In this document: piece by piece, positions 33,630-40,780 of the stretch
Layout: the number at the start of each line of letters is the position of its first letter
Numbering within the stretch: the first letter of the stretch is position 1
From: DAOUTW01 sp964523575
Lineage (GTDB): Bacteria; Zixibacteria; MSB-5A5; GN15; JAAZOE01
Direction: 5' to 3'
NCBI GenBank assembly: GCA_964523575.1
Contig: CAZGAV010000003.1
Span: 50,270-114,269 of the forward strand
DNA: 64,000 bases
Program-made: the position numbers and the translations under genes
Notes under the pieces: model-generated
What the model saw: only the letters and a program-made list of their open reading frames with translations
Told to the model about the DNA's origin: nothing
Databases searched by the model: none

Positions 33630-34404
33630 TTTCGGGAAAGAATTGATGTTTGCGCGTCGGACCGCGATGCGGGCCGGGGATATTTTACGCAAGGGGATAA
33701 ACCGTCACCGGCAGGTCGATTTCAAGGGCCGTGTCGATCTGGTCACCGAGTACGATCTCAAATCCGAAAAATTTATCACCGGCGAAATCGCCCGCGTCTT
33801 TCCCCATCATTCCATATTGGCCGAGGAAAGCGGCGAAACCCGCAAGGCTTCCCCATATTTATGGATTATCGATCCTCTCGATGGAACCACCAATTTCGCC
33901 CATGACTACCCGGCCTTTTGTGTCTCTATCGGTCTGGAAGTGGACGGCCAAAATGTGCTTGGCGTCGTTTATGATCCGGTGCACGAAGAGCTTTTTTATG
34001 CGGTCACCGGAAAGGGCCCTTTCTGCAACCGCCGCCGCATCCATGTCACCGGTCAGAAAAAGTTGAATCGTTCGCTTCTGGCCACCGGCTTCCCCTATGA
34101 CATCGCCGAAACCAAAGTCGACAACCTCGACAATTTCGCCCGCATGTACAAAACGGCTCAGGGTATCCGCCGCGGCGGATCGGCGGCCCTCGACCTATGT
34201 TATCTGGCCTGCGGCCGTTTCGATGGTTTCTGGGAATTGAAACTCCACCCCTGGGATAGCGCCGCCGGTGTGGTCATTGTCCGGGAGGCGGGCGGGCGTA
34301 TCACCGATTTTCACGGTCGCAAATTTTCCATTTACGGCCAGGAACTACTGGCCTCCAATGGCCATATCCACCGCCAGATGCAGAAAGTGCTGTCTGTCGG
34401 CTAA
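33622..34404 (+). CDS. suhB: Inositol-monophosphatase family phosphatase (SuhB-like)
   Basis: A 260-residue magnesium-dependent phosphatase. Metal-binding motifs are all present: LAEESGE, IDPLDGTTNFAHDYP and WDSAAGVVIVREAGG. Substrates in the family include inositol phosphates, PAPS and fructose bisphosphate; SuhB also affects ribosomal-RNA transcription. ATG 33622 is preferred to a start 13 codons upstream because GGAG precedes it. It overlaps the ABC exporter gene by 8 bases, so it is part of the operon that starts at 27.8 kb. Confidence 0.92.
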   Translation: MPDFGKELMFARRTAMRAGDILRKGINRHRQVDFKGRVDLVTEYDLKSEKFITGEIARVFPHHSILAEESGETRKASPYLWIIDPLDGTTNFAHDYPAFCVSIGLEVDGQNVLGVVYDPVHEELFYAVTGKGPFCNRRRIHVTGQKKLNRSLLATGFPYDIAETKVDNLDNFARMYKTAQGIRRGGSAALDLCYLACGRFDGFWELKLHPWDSAAGVVIVREAGGRITDFHGRKFSIYGQELLASNGHIHRQMQKVLSVG

Positions 34405-34445
34405 CCGGTTGAAATTATTCAATCAAATTTCAGGCAGGTTATAAT

Positions 34446-34480
34446 AAAAACGCCGCCTGCCGGTGGGTCGGGCAGGCGGC
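34446..34480 (-). terminator. Terminator after the MacAB-like operon
   Basis: On the minus strand GCCGCCTGCC (34480-34471) pairs with GGCAGGCGGC (34461-34452), then CGTTTTTATT follows. It lies about 125 bases beyond the ATPase stop and also faces the end of suhB. Confidence 0.75.
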
Positions 34481-34604
34481 TGACGGCGAGGGTTACAGTT
34501 CCAAGCCGATTGTTTTTCATCTTCTTGTTTCGACTTATACAGCCATTTTCCAAATCGGTTTCATTCGGCGCCGAAGAGTGTTCAATACTCCCCTCTCACG
34601 CCTC

Positions 34605-35306
34605 TCAGACATGATGTCCCCCATTGCCGTTTCCGTTGCCGTTGTCGGTGTCGATCAGGCCGTCTTTAAGACGGATAACCCGCTGGCACCGTTTGGCGAT
34701 ATTCATATCGTGCGTGATCATAATGACCGTCTGACCGTCTTGCCACAGCTCCTCGAAAATTTTAATTATCTCGCCGCCTGATTTGGTATCGAGATTGCCG
34801 GTCGGTTCGTCGGCCAAAATGAGGCGCGGATTATTGGCCAGAGCGCGGGCGATAGCGGTTCTCTGCATCTCGCCGCCCGACATTTCGGTCGGCTTGTTGG
34901 CCATCTTGTCAGCCAGTCCGACGCGTCCGAGCATTTCGGTCACCCGTTTTTTCCTCTCCCGGTATCCCAGGCCGGCATAAAGGATCGGCAATTCGACGTT
35001 TTCATAAGCCGTCGCATAAGGCAGGAGATTGAAAGCCTGAAACACGAAGCCGACCCGGCGATTACGGATTTCAGCCAGCTGGTTCGAGGTCAGGGTTTCG
35101 ACGCGATCACCCCCCAGTATATATTCGCCGGCCGTCGGAGTATCCAGGCAACCCATTAAATTCATTAACGTCGATTTCCCCGAACCCGACGGGCCGACGA
35201 TGGCGATAAATTCATTATCTTCGACGCCAAGATCAATGCCGCGCAGGGCGTCGAACTTGACGCTTCCGGTTTCGTAGGTTTTTTTGATGCTTTTCATTTC
35301 AATCAT
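34605..35306 (-). CDS. ABC transporter ATPase, MacB/LolD type
   Basis: A 233-residue ATPase of the MacB/LolD family that powers FtsX-type permeases (mechanotransmission rather than substrate passage through the membrane). Walker A GPSGSGKSTLMN, signature MSGGEMQRTAIARAL and Walker B LILADEPTGNLD are intact. ATG 35306 is preferred to an upstream TTG. The C-terminus carries an odd Gly/Asn-rich tail followed by two histidines. It is the last gene of the adaptor-permease-permease-ATPase operon. Confidence 0.93.
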   Translation of the reverse strand: MIEMKSIKKTYETGSVKFDALRGIDLGVEDNEFIAIVGPSGSGKSTLMNLMGCLDTPTAGEYILGGDRVETLTSNQLAEIRNRRVGFVFQAFNLLPYATAYENVELPILYAGLGYRERKKRVTEMLGRVGLADKMANKPTEMSGGEMQRTAIARALANNPRLILADEPTGNLDTKSGGEIIKIFEELWQDGQTVIMITHDMNIAKRCQRVIRLKDGLIDTDNGNGNGNGGHHV

Positions 35307-35330
35307 GGTCGAACCTGCCTGCAATTGGTT

Positions 35331-36590
35331 TTACTCATACCGCAGCGCCTCGGTCGGATTAATCGAGGCCGCCCTCAGAGCCGGGAACAACCCCGACAGA
35401 AAACCGAGGATACCCAGAATAATCGTCACGGTGATACCGATTTCCAACGAGACCGTCGGGCGACCCATCAAATTGAGGACGTCCGATTCGATCGGTAGAC
35501 GCTTGAAAACCTCGGTGATGATATAAGCGATCGCCATGCCGAAGATGCCTCCCAAAAAGGTGATCCCCAGGGCCTCGATAACAAATTGAATCAGGATATA
35601 TATCTTTCGGGCGCCGACCGCCATCTTGACGCCAATTTCACGGGTGCGCTCCTTGATCGAGACATACATGATATTGGCGACGCCAACCGCCGCGATCAGC
35701 AGGGTCAGGGCGCCGATAATACCCAGAAAAATCTGGATGCCGATGAAAATGGCGTCGGTGGTTTTGGTTTCCTCAACGATATCCCATGTCGAAAGCGCCC
35801 GATCATCGGTGGGATCGAATTTGTACTTGGCGCCCATAACCTCAAAGACGCGTTGTTCAACCGCCTTCATATTATTCAGATCACGCGGCACATAGAGAAG
35901 ATTATCGAGATAGGGATCACCCAGCAAAGTATGGAAGGTGGTCGCCGGGATGGCGATGACGTCCTCATCCTGCCCCTGGTAGGAACTCATCTGCATTTTC
36001 GGTTTCATGACACCGACAACGGTGTAAGGGGTGTCATAGATATAAATAATCTTGCCGACCACGTCCGTTACCGGCATTTCGGGGCCGAAAAGACGATCCT
36101 TGGAATCGTTGCCCAAAAAGGCGACCCGGCGCCTGAGATCCATATCGATCTGATCGATCATCCGCCCGCCCATTTCGGGGATAAAATTGCGGATCGTCTT
36201 ATATTCCGGATAGAGCCCGTTGATCCGCTCGTTAATCATCTTTTTTTCATATCGCACCGGGGCGCCCCAGCGGATATATTCGCCGGCCACGACTTTCAAT
36301 TCCGGCATCCGGCTTCTCAGGTAATCGACGTCCTCGGGATGCAAAGAGATGCGGCGGCCCTTGCCGAAACCCATAAACGGTTTCGAAGTCTGGCCGCCCC
36401 AGACGATGACAATTCCCTCGCCGAGGCCTTTGATGTTTTTGGCGAATTGAATCTTCATCCCTTCACCGTAGGCCAGAAGGAGCATGATCGACATTGTTCC
36501 CCAGAGAATGGCGATCAGCGTCAAGAGCATCCGTTTACGCTGACGTTTGAAATCCCGGGAAAAAACATTGAATATTATCGACGGTTTCAT
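35331..36590 (-). CDS. FtsX/MacB-type permease 2
   Basis: A 419-residue permease with one N-terminal transmembrane helix, a large periplasmic MacB-PCD domain and three C-terminal helices. Conserved segments are LLTLIAILWGTMSIMLLLAYG near the start, IKERTREIGVKMAVGARK after the second helix, and a final FPALRAASINPTEALRYE. ATG 36590 gives a normal N-terminus; the frame extends upstream but overlaps the neighbouring gene. It is a homologue of the next permease and lies between it and the ATPase. Confidence 0.92.
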   Translation of the reverse strand: MKPSIIFNVFSRDFKRQRKRMLLTLIAILWGTMSIMLLLAYGEGMKIQFAKNIKGLGEGIVIVWGGQTSKPFMGFGKGRRISLHPEDVDYLRSRMPELKVVAGEYIRWGAPVRYEKKMINERINGLYPEYKTIRNFIPEMGGRMIDQIDMDLRRRVAFLGNDSKDRLFGPEMPVTDVVGKIIYIYDTPYTVVGVMKPKMQMSSYQGQDEDVIAIPATTFHTLLGDPYLDNLLYVPRDLNNMKAVEQRVFEVMGAKYKFDPTDDRALSTWDIVEETKTTDAIFIGIQIFLGIIGALTLLIAAVGVANIMYVSIKERTREIGVKMAVGARKIYILIQFVIEALGITFLGGIFGMAIAYIITEVFKRLPIESDVLNLMGRPTVSLEIGITVTIILGILGFLSGLFPALRAASINPTEALRYE

Positions 36591-36598
36591 AAATCTCT

Positions 36599-37834
36599 CT
36601 AAAATAGTTTCAAGGCCTTGACCGGTTCCAGGCGGGCTGCCCGCCGGGCTGGGAAAAATCCGGCCAGAAATGCAATGATACCCAGAATCGCGACGGCGCC
36701 CAGCGATTCGCCAAAGTGAACGATCGGCGTTCCCAGATCCTCGGTCAAATTGAGCATCGGGAAAAATTTGACAATTATCATGGCGACGGCAAAGCCGATG
36801 GCGCCGCCCAGAAACGTCAGAAGGATCGTCTCGAACATGAATTGCATCATAATCGTAATCCGCTTGGCCCCCAGCGCCATCTTGATCCCAATTTCCTTGG
36901 TTCTTTCCTCCAGCACCACGTTCATGATATTGGTGACGCCGATGCCCCCGGTAATCAACGTCAGACAGCCGATACCGACCAGAAAGAGTTTGAAAGCCAG
37001 AAAGAAGGTGTTGAAGAATTTGAATCCCTCGCTGGTATCCCAAACCATCAGGGCTTCGGTATCCTTGGGATCGAAATTATATTTCGCCGCCAGATAACGA
37101 TACATCCCGTCGATGACCGGTTTCATCGCCTTATCATCGACCGCCTGAACCACGGTATTACTGGGATAGCGACGGCTCCACATACTGTGGAAGGTCGTCG
37201 CCGCGATATAAGCGTTGCGGGTATCGCGGCCGCCGTAACTGCTGTTCTGGTCTTTGGTGACCATGACGCCGACGACGACGAAGGGTATTCCCCGCACCTG
37301 GAGCGTCTGCCCCACGGCATCCTCGCCGGGAAAGAGTTTTTCGGCCAGTTCGTCGCCGATGAAAATGGTCCGGCGCTTTTCCTTATTATCGTGGTCGTTG
37401 ATAAATCGACCGCCCTCCTGGGGGATAATATTGCGCATTTCATTGAACTCCGGCCAGACACCGGAAATTCGGGCGATAAGGTTATTACGATGCGATTTGA
37501 GCATGACATTCGAAGCGGTGAATTCGGGCGAAATGCGCTTGATGCCCGGTATCGAATTCTTCATGTTGGCGACATCTTCTTCAGTGTACAAAACGCGCCG
37601 CCCCCGGGGCAAACCATTCCAAGGTTTGGAGGTGATCCCCGACCAGATAATGGTGATTTGCTCGCCCAATCCCCGGAACCGCTTGAGCTGGTATTCCTGC
37701 AAACCGGTTCCGAAGGCCAGCAACAAGACGACCGAGATCGTCCCCCACATGATGCCGAAAAGAGTCATCAGGGTACGCAGTTTCTGGCTCCGCATATCGC
37801 GGAAAAATTGTTTTACGGACAAAAAGACCAGCAT
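36599..37834 (-). CDS. FtsX/MacB-type permease 1
   Basis: A 411-residue permease with the same layout as its neighbour: N-terminal helix (LRTLMTLFGIMWGTISVVLL), periplasmic domain, LEERTKEIGIKMALGAKR before the last helices, and a final FPARRAARLEPVKALKLF. Two distinct permeases with one ATPase suggest a heterodimeric MacB-like pump or lipoprotein-handling machine. It starts 7 bases after the adaptor stop. Confidence 0.92.
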   Translation of the reverse strand: MLVFLSVKQFFRDMRSQKLRTLMTLFGIMWGTISVVLLLAFGTGLQEYQLKRFRGLGEQITIIWSGITSKPWNGLPRGRRVLYTEEDVANMKNSIPGIKRISPEFTASNVMLKSHRNNLIARISGVWPEFNEMRNIIPQEGGRFINDHDNKEKRRTIFIGDELAEKLFPGEDAVGQTLQVRGIPFVVVGVMVTKDQNSSYGGRDTRNAYIAATTFHSMWSRRYPSNTVVQAVDDKAMKPVIDGMYRYLAAKYNFDPKDTEALMVWDTSEGFKFFNTFFLAFKLFLVGIGCLTLITGGIGVTNIMNVVLEERTKEIGIKMALGAKRITIMMQFMFETILLTFLGGAIGFAVAMIIVKFFPMLNLTEDLGTPIVHFGESLGAVAILGIIAFLAGFFPARRAARLEPVKALKLF

Positions 37835-37840
37835 CGCTCA

Positions 37841-38935
37841 TCAGTCTCCGGTGATTTCCTTCGGTGGCCGTTCGACCAGCAGGTCGCCCTCCGCCAGACC
37901 ATCCACGATTTCAATATTAATGCCGTCCGATAAACCGGTCTGCACCGACTGTTTTGCGATGCTGCCGAGGGAGTCCTGAATTTCCACAAACGAGGAGTCA
38001 TTTTCGAACGTTATCAGCCTCTCCGGAATCAGGAGGATATCTTCCTTCTTGGTGATGATGATATCGGCATTGGCGCTGTAACCTGCCCGAAGATGCGATT
38101 CGCCGATGTCGGTCAGGGTTATTTCAACGTCGAATACAGTCGAACCTTCTTCCTTGTGAGCTTTGGGGGAAATTTTCTCGATCACGCCCTGTACTTTATC
38201 CTTGGGCAAGGCGCCGATTTTGAGTTCCACCGGCAATCCCTGCCGTAGTTTCCCGACGTCGATCTCATCGACCGTCCCCTTGAACATCAGATCTGACATG
38301 TCGGCCAGAGTCATCACTTCCGTGCCGGCCTGGAAACTGGTCAGGGGCACAACCGGATCGCCAACATTGACATTGCGAGTCAAAACAGTACCGTTTATGG
38401 GCGATTTAACGACGTTTTCGACAACCAGACTGGCGACTTTGGTCTGTCCCTTTTCGATCAGGGCCAGCTTTTCACGGGCCAGGTCAAGGCGCAGTTCCAT
38501 TTCATCGTATTTGGCCTTCGCCGCTTCGAATTCCTGATCGGCAATCAGCTTTTTGTCCTTCAACGATCGTGACCGCTCCAGTTCCCTCTTGGCGTTCTCA
38601 TAGGTCACTTCGCTGATCTCCACCTGCCGTTTGGCCTCGGCATATTCCAGAGGCGTGGGATCGGGATCGATATCCATAAGCGGATCGCCCATTTTGATCC
38701 GATCGCCGACGTCGGCGTATAACCGCTTGACGATACCGGAAATTTTCGATTTAACCGCGATCTCGTTGCGCGGCACGATGGTTCCGACCGCCAGGGCTTT
38801 GTCGATAATCGACCCCTTATTGCAGGCGACGGTCTTGAACCCGTCTTCTTTTTTCGCCGAACCGTTCATGGAGAAAAACAGGACCGCTCCGACAATCACC
38901 ACCAAAACGAAGATCAGCATGATTTTTTTTAGCAT
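37841..38935 (-). CDS. Periplasmic adaptor protein (MacA/HlyD family)
   Basis: A 364-residue membrane-fusion protein with an N-terminal anchor (MLIFVLVVIVGAVLFFSM), a biotinyl-lipoyl-like half motif (VKSKISGIVKRLYADVGDRI), a long coiled-coil hairpin (residues ~100-165), the second lipoyl half (VKSPINGTVLTRNVNVGDPV) and a beta barrel. It links an inner-membrane pump to an outer-membrane channel; no TolC-like gene is nearby. It is the first gene of the operon, with GGAG before the ATG. Confidence 0.93.
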   Translation of the reverse strand: MLKKIMLIFVLVVIVGAVLFFSMNGSAKKEDGFKTVACNKGSIIDKALAVGTIVPRNEIAVKSKISGIVKRLYADVGDRIKMGDPLMDIDPDPTPLEYAEAKRQVEISEVTYENAKRELERSRSLKDKKLIADQEFEAAKAKYDEMELRLDLAREKLALIEKGQTKVASLVVENVVKSPINGTVLTRNVNVGDPVVPLTSFQAGTEVMTLADMSDLMFKGTVDEIDVGKLRQGLPVELKIGALPKDKVQGVIEKISPKAHKEEGSTVFDVEITLTDIGESHLRAGYSANADIIITKKEDILLIPERLITFENDSSFVEIQDSLGSIAKQSVQTGLSDGINIEIVDGLAEGDLLVERPPKEITGD

Positions 38936-39141
38936 CTTAAACTCCGCCGATTAGTAATAATTATTCCTGCCATGCAATTTTCATATACGACCCGGAGTCG
39001 GCATTGTTGCGTCTTCTTTGGCCGTATATTTATTAGACTGTGAATCGGGCCCGATGGTTGCAGTCCATTAAAACTTAAGAAGTTGCGTTGGTGTGACAAT
39101 GATCTCGCGGAAAATATAAAATGAAAAATTGCCCGCTTTTG

Positions 39142-39708
39142 TCAGCCAAGGAGATCTTCGAGAAGTATTTTCAAGCCGATGCCGATCAGGATCAGGCCCC
39201 CGACCACGGTCACCCGGTCGCGCCATTTCAGGCCGATTTTGCGCCCCAGCGACAACCCGGCCAGAGTAAAAGCCGCGGCCACCAGGCCGATTATTATCGA
39301 AGGATATATTATGCCAACGCCGATCAGAGCCAGCGAAAGACCCATGGCCAGCGCGTCGATTGAGGTCGCCACGGAAAGGACTATCAGAGACAGACCGCGC
39401 GTCGGATCGGGGCGGTCGTATTCCTGCCCATGATGAGCTTCGCGGATCATTTTGAGCCCGATATACGTCAATAACCCCATGGCCACCCAATGATCAATCG
39501 AATCGATATACGCCCGGATAGTGGTTCCGGCCAGCCAGCCGATGATCGGCATCAGGAATTGAAAAAGTCCGAAATGAAAACCGAGGCGGAAATATTGCCG
39601 GGGGGAAATTCGCCCGGCGCCCGCCAGATGAAGTCCCACGGCGATGGCAACAGTAAAGGCGTCCATCGCCAGTGCCACGGCAATCAGCAGAATATCCAGA
39701 AAGGCCAA
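39142..39708 (-). CDS. mntP: Manganese efflux pump MntP
   Basis: A 188-residue inner-membrane protein with six predicted helices that exports Mn2+. Both conserved Asp motifs are present: ALAMDAFTVAIAVG in helix 1 and ATSIDALAMGLSL in helix 4. A TTG start at 39708 is used with GAGGA just upstream; no ATG fits the N-terminus. A promoter (39745-39772) lies about 40 bases upstream. I saw no room for a yybP-ykoY manganese riboswitch in the short leader. Confidence 0.92.
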   Translation of the reverse strand: MAFLDILLIAVALAMDAFTVAIAVGLHLAGAGRISPRQYFRLGFHFGLFQFLMPIIGWLAGTTIRAYIDSIDHWVAMGLLTYIGLKMIREAHHGQEYDRPDPTRGLSLIVLSVATSIDALAMGLSLALIGVGIIYPSIIIGLVAAAFTLAGLSLGRKIGLKWRDRVTVVGGLILIGIGLKILLEDLLG

Positions 39709-39744
39709 CAGGTCCTCAGTCGTTGCATGCAGTCATTTCATGTG

Positions 39745-39772
39745 AATATAAGGCGCGCCCGGGACTCTCCAA
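39745..39772 (-). promoter_or_regulatory. mntP promoter
   Basis: On the minus strand TTGGAG (39772-39767), a 16-base spacer and TATATT (39750-39745). The expected start is near 39738, leaving about 30 bases of leader. Confidence 0.5.
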
Positions 39773-39802
39773 TGTTTTTTTTGCAATCGGGTGATTTTCA
39801 TA

Positions 39803-39831
39803 TTGCCTTATGGGAAGTATCGATATACAAT
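39803..39831 (+). promoter_or_regulatory. Promoter of the small membrane protein, leaderless
   Basis: TTGCCT (39803-39808), a 17-base spacer and TACAAT (39826-39831). The expected transcription start at 39838 is the first base of the GTG start codon. Confidence 0.6.
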
Positions 39832-39837
39832 CGGCCT

Positions 39838-40269
39838 GTGTTAAATAAGAAAACCATAGCCGCCGGACTGGCCGCTGGAGTCCTGGGGCATATCATGCAG
39901 GGCGCCGGAGCCTTTCTCTTCTTCGACCGGTATTACCTGCAGAATACCGATCTGGTGCGCAACTCCGGCATGATTGTGGCCGTCTATTACCTGGCTTTGA
40001 ATCTCCTGCTGGGGTTGGTCATCGCCCAATTGTCGGTCTATCTCCGCAAAGTCTGGGATGAACCCGACTGGAAAGTCGGCCTGCGCGCCGGTTTTATCAT
40101 CTGGATCGGATCATCCCCGGTTTTTATTATCAAGCGCCAGATCATCCTCAGGCTCTCTAATTGGCTGCTCCTGGAAATCGCGGCCGATTTGATCGTTTAT
40201 TTAATAATGGGCGCTGTGGCTGGATTTCTAGCCGGTCGCGGCATAATCGACAAGGAGGCAAATTCATGA
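39838..40269 (+). CDS. Small membrane protein of unknown function
   Basis: A 143-residue membrane protein with about four hydrophobic helices (for example AAGLAAGVLGHIMQGAGAFL and MIVAVYYLALNLLLGLVIAQ). I do not recognise the family. A long upstream in-frame extension overlaps mntP on the other strand and is rejected. GTG 39838 is chosen because a promoter places transcription start on it and there is no ribosome site. Its stop overlaps the start of the YbjQ-like gene (ATGA), so they form an operon. Confidence 0.7.
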   Translation: MLNKKTIAAGLAAGVLGHIMQGAGAFLFFDRYYLQNTDLVRNSGMIVAVYYLALNLLLGLVIAQLSVYLRKVWDEPDWKVGLRAGFIIWIGSSPVFIIKRQIILRLSNWLLLEIAADLIVYLIMGAVAGFLAGRGIIDKEANS

Positions 40270-40577
40270 TCGTCACCACTACGCCCACTGTCCAGGGACG
40301 AGAAATCCGTCAGTATTTCGGTATTGTCACTGGCGAGGCCATTATGGGCGCCAATGTTTTCAAGGATTTCTTCGCTTCCATCACCGACATTGTCGGCGGC
40401 CGTTCCGCCGCTTATGAGCGGGAATTGCAGAAAGCTCGCGATATCGCCATCGAGGAAATGATTGTCCAGGCCAAGGATATGGGCGGTGACGCTGTCGTTG
40501 GCGTCGACCTCGATTATGAAGTCATCCGGGATGGCATGTTGATGGTCGCGGTTTCTGGCACGGCTGTCAAATTCTAA
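40266..40577 (+). CDS. ybjQ: YbjQ/UPF0145 family protein
   Basis: A 103-residue protein of the UPF0145 family. Typical segments are VTTTPTVQGREIRQYFGIVTGE at the N-terminus (first strands), the central ASITDIVGGRSAAYEREL, and GGDAVVGVDLDYEVI near the end; these proteins form pentameric rings of unknown role, possibly metal binding. AAGGAGG precedes the ATG, which overlaps the previous stop. Confidence 0.92.
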   Translation: MIVTTTPTVQGREIRQYFGIVTGEAIMGANVFKDFFASITDIVGGRSAAYERELQKARDIAIEEMIVQAKDMGGDAVVGVDLDYEVIRDGMLMVAVSGTAVKF

Positions 40578-40780
40578 ATTTCACAGGTCGGGGACGCCAT
40601 TCAGGCCAGCGGAAAGAGGTTACCGAAATTAGTCATTTTTTTGCACAGTGGTCTTGCAGAGATCGTCTGATTTTCGTATCTTATTGACAGTCAACACGTA
40701 AATAAGCAGGGATAAGCTTTCCACCTTGGCACGGTCTTCGCTGAGTGGCCTATAAGGATATATACTTAAAGGAACACTGA

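Noticed and set aside
35586..36602. Plus-strand frame of 338 codons opposite permease 2
   Set aside because: Fully antisense to a conserved FtsX-type permease; no recognisable domain.
36716..37933. Plus-strand frame of 405 codons opposite permease 1
   Set aside because: Antisense shadow of a conserved permease; highly charged sequence with no start signals.
38985..39010. Possible dispersed repeat shared with 18380-18395
   Set aside because: The shared string CCGGAGTCGGCATT is 14 bases and appears in only two places; chance similarity is likely and the second site is not a hairpin.
39490..39837. Upstream extension of the small membrane protein
   Set aside because: It overlaps mntP on the opposite strand and reads through the promoter; its sequence is charged and low-complexity.
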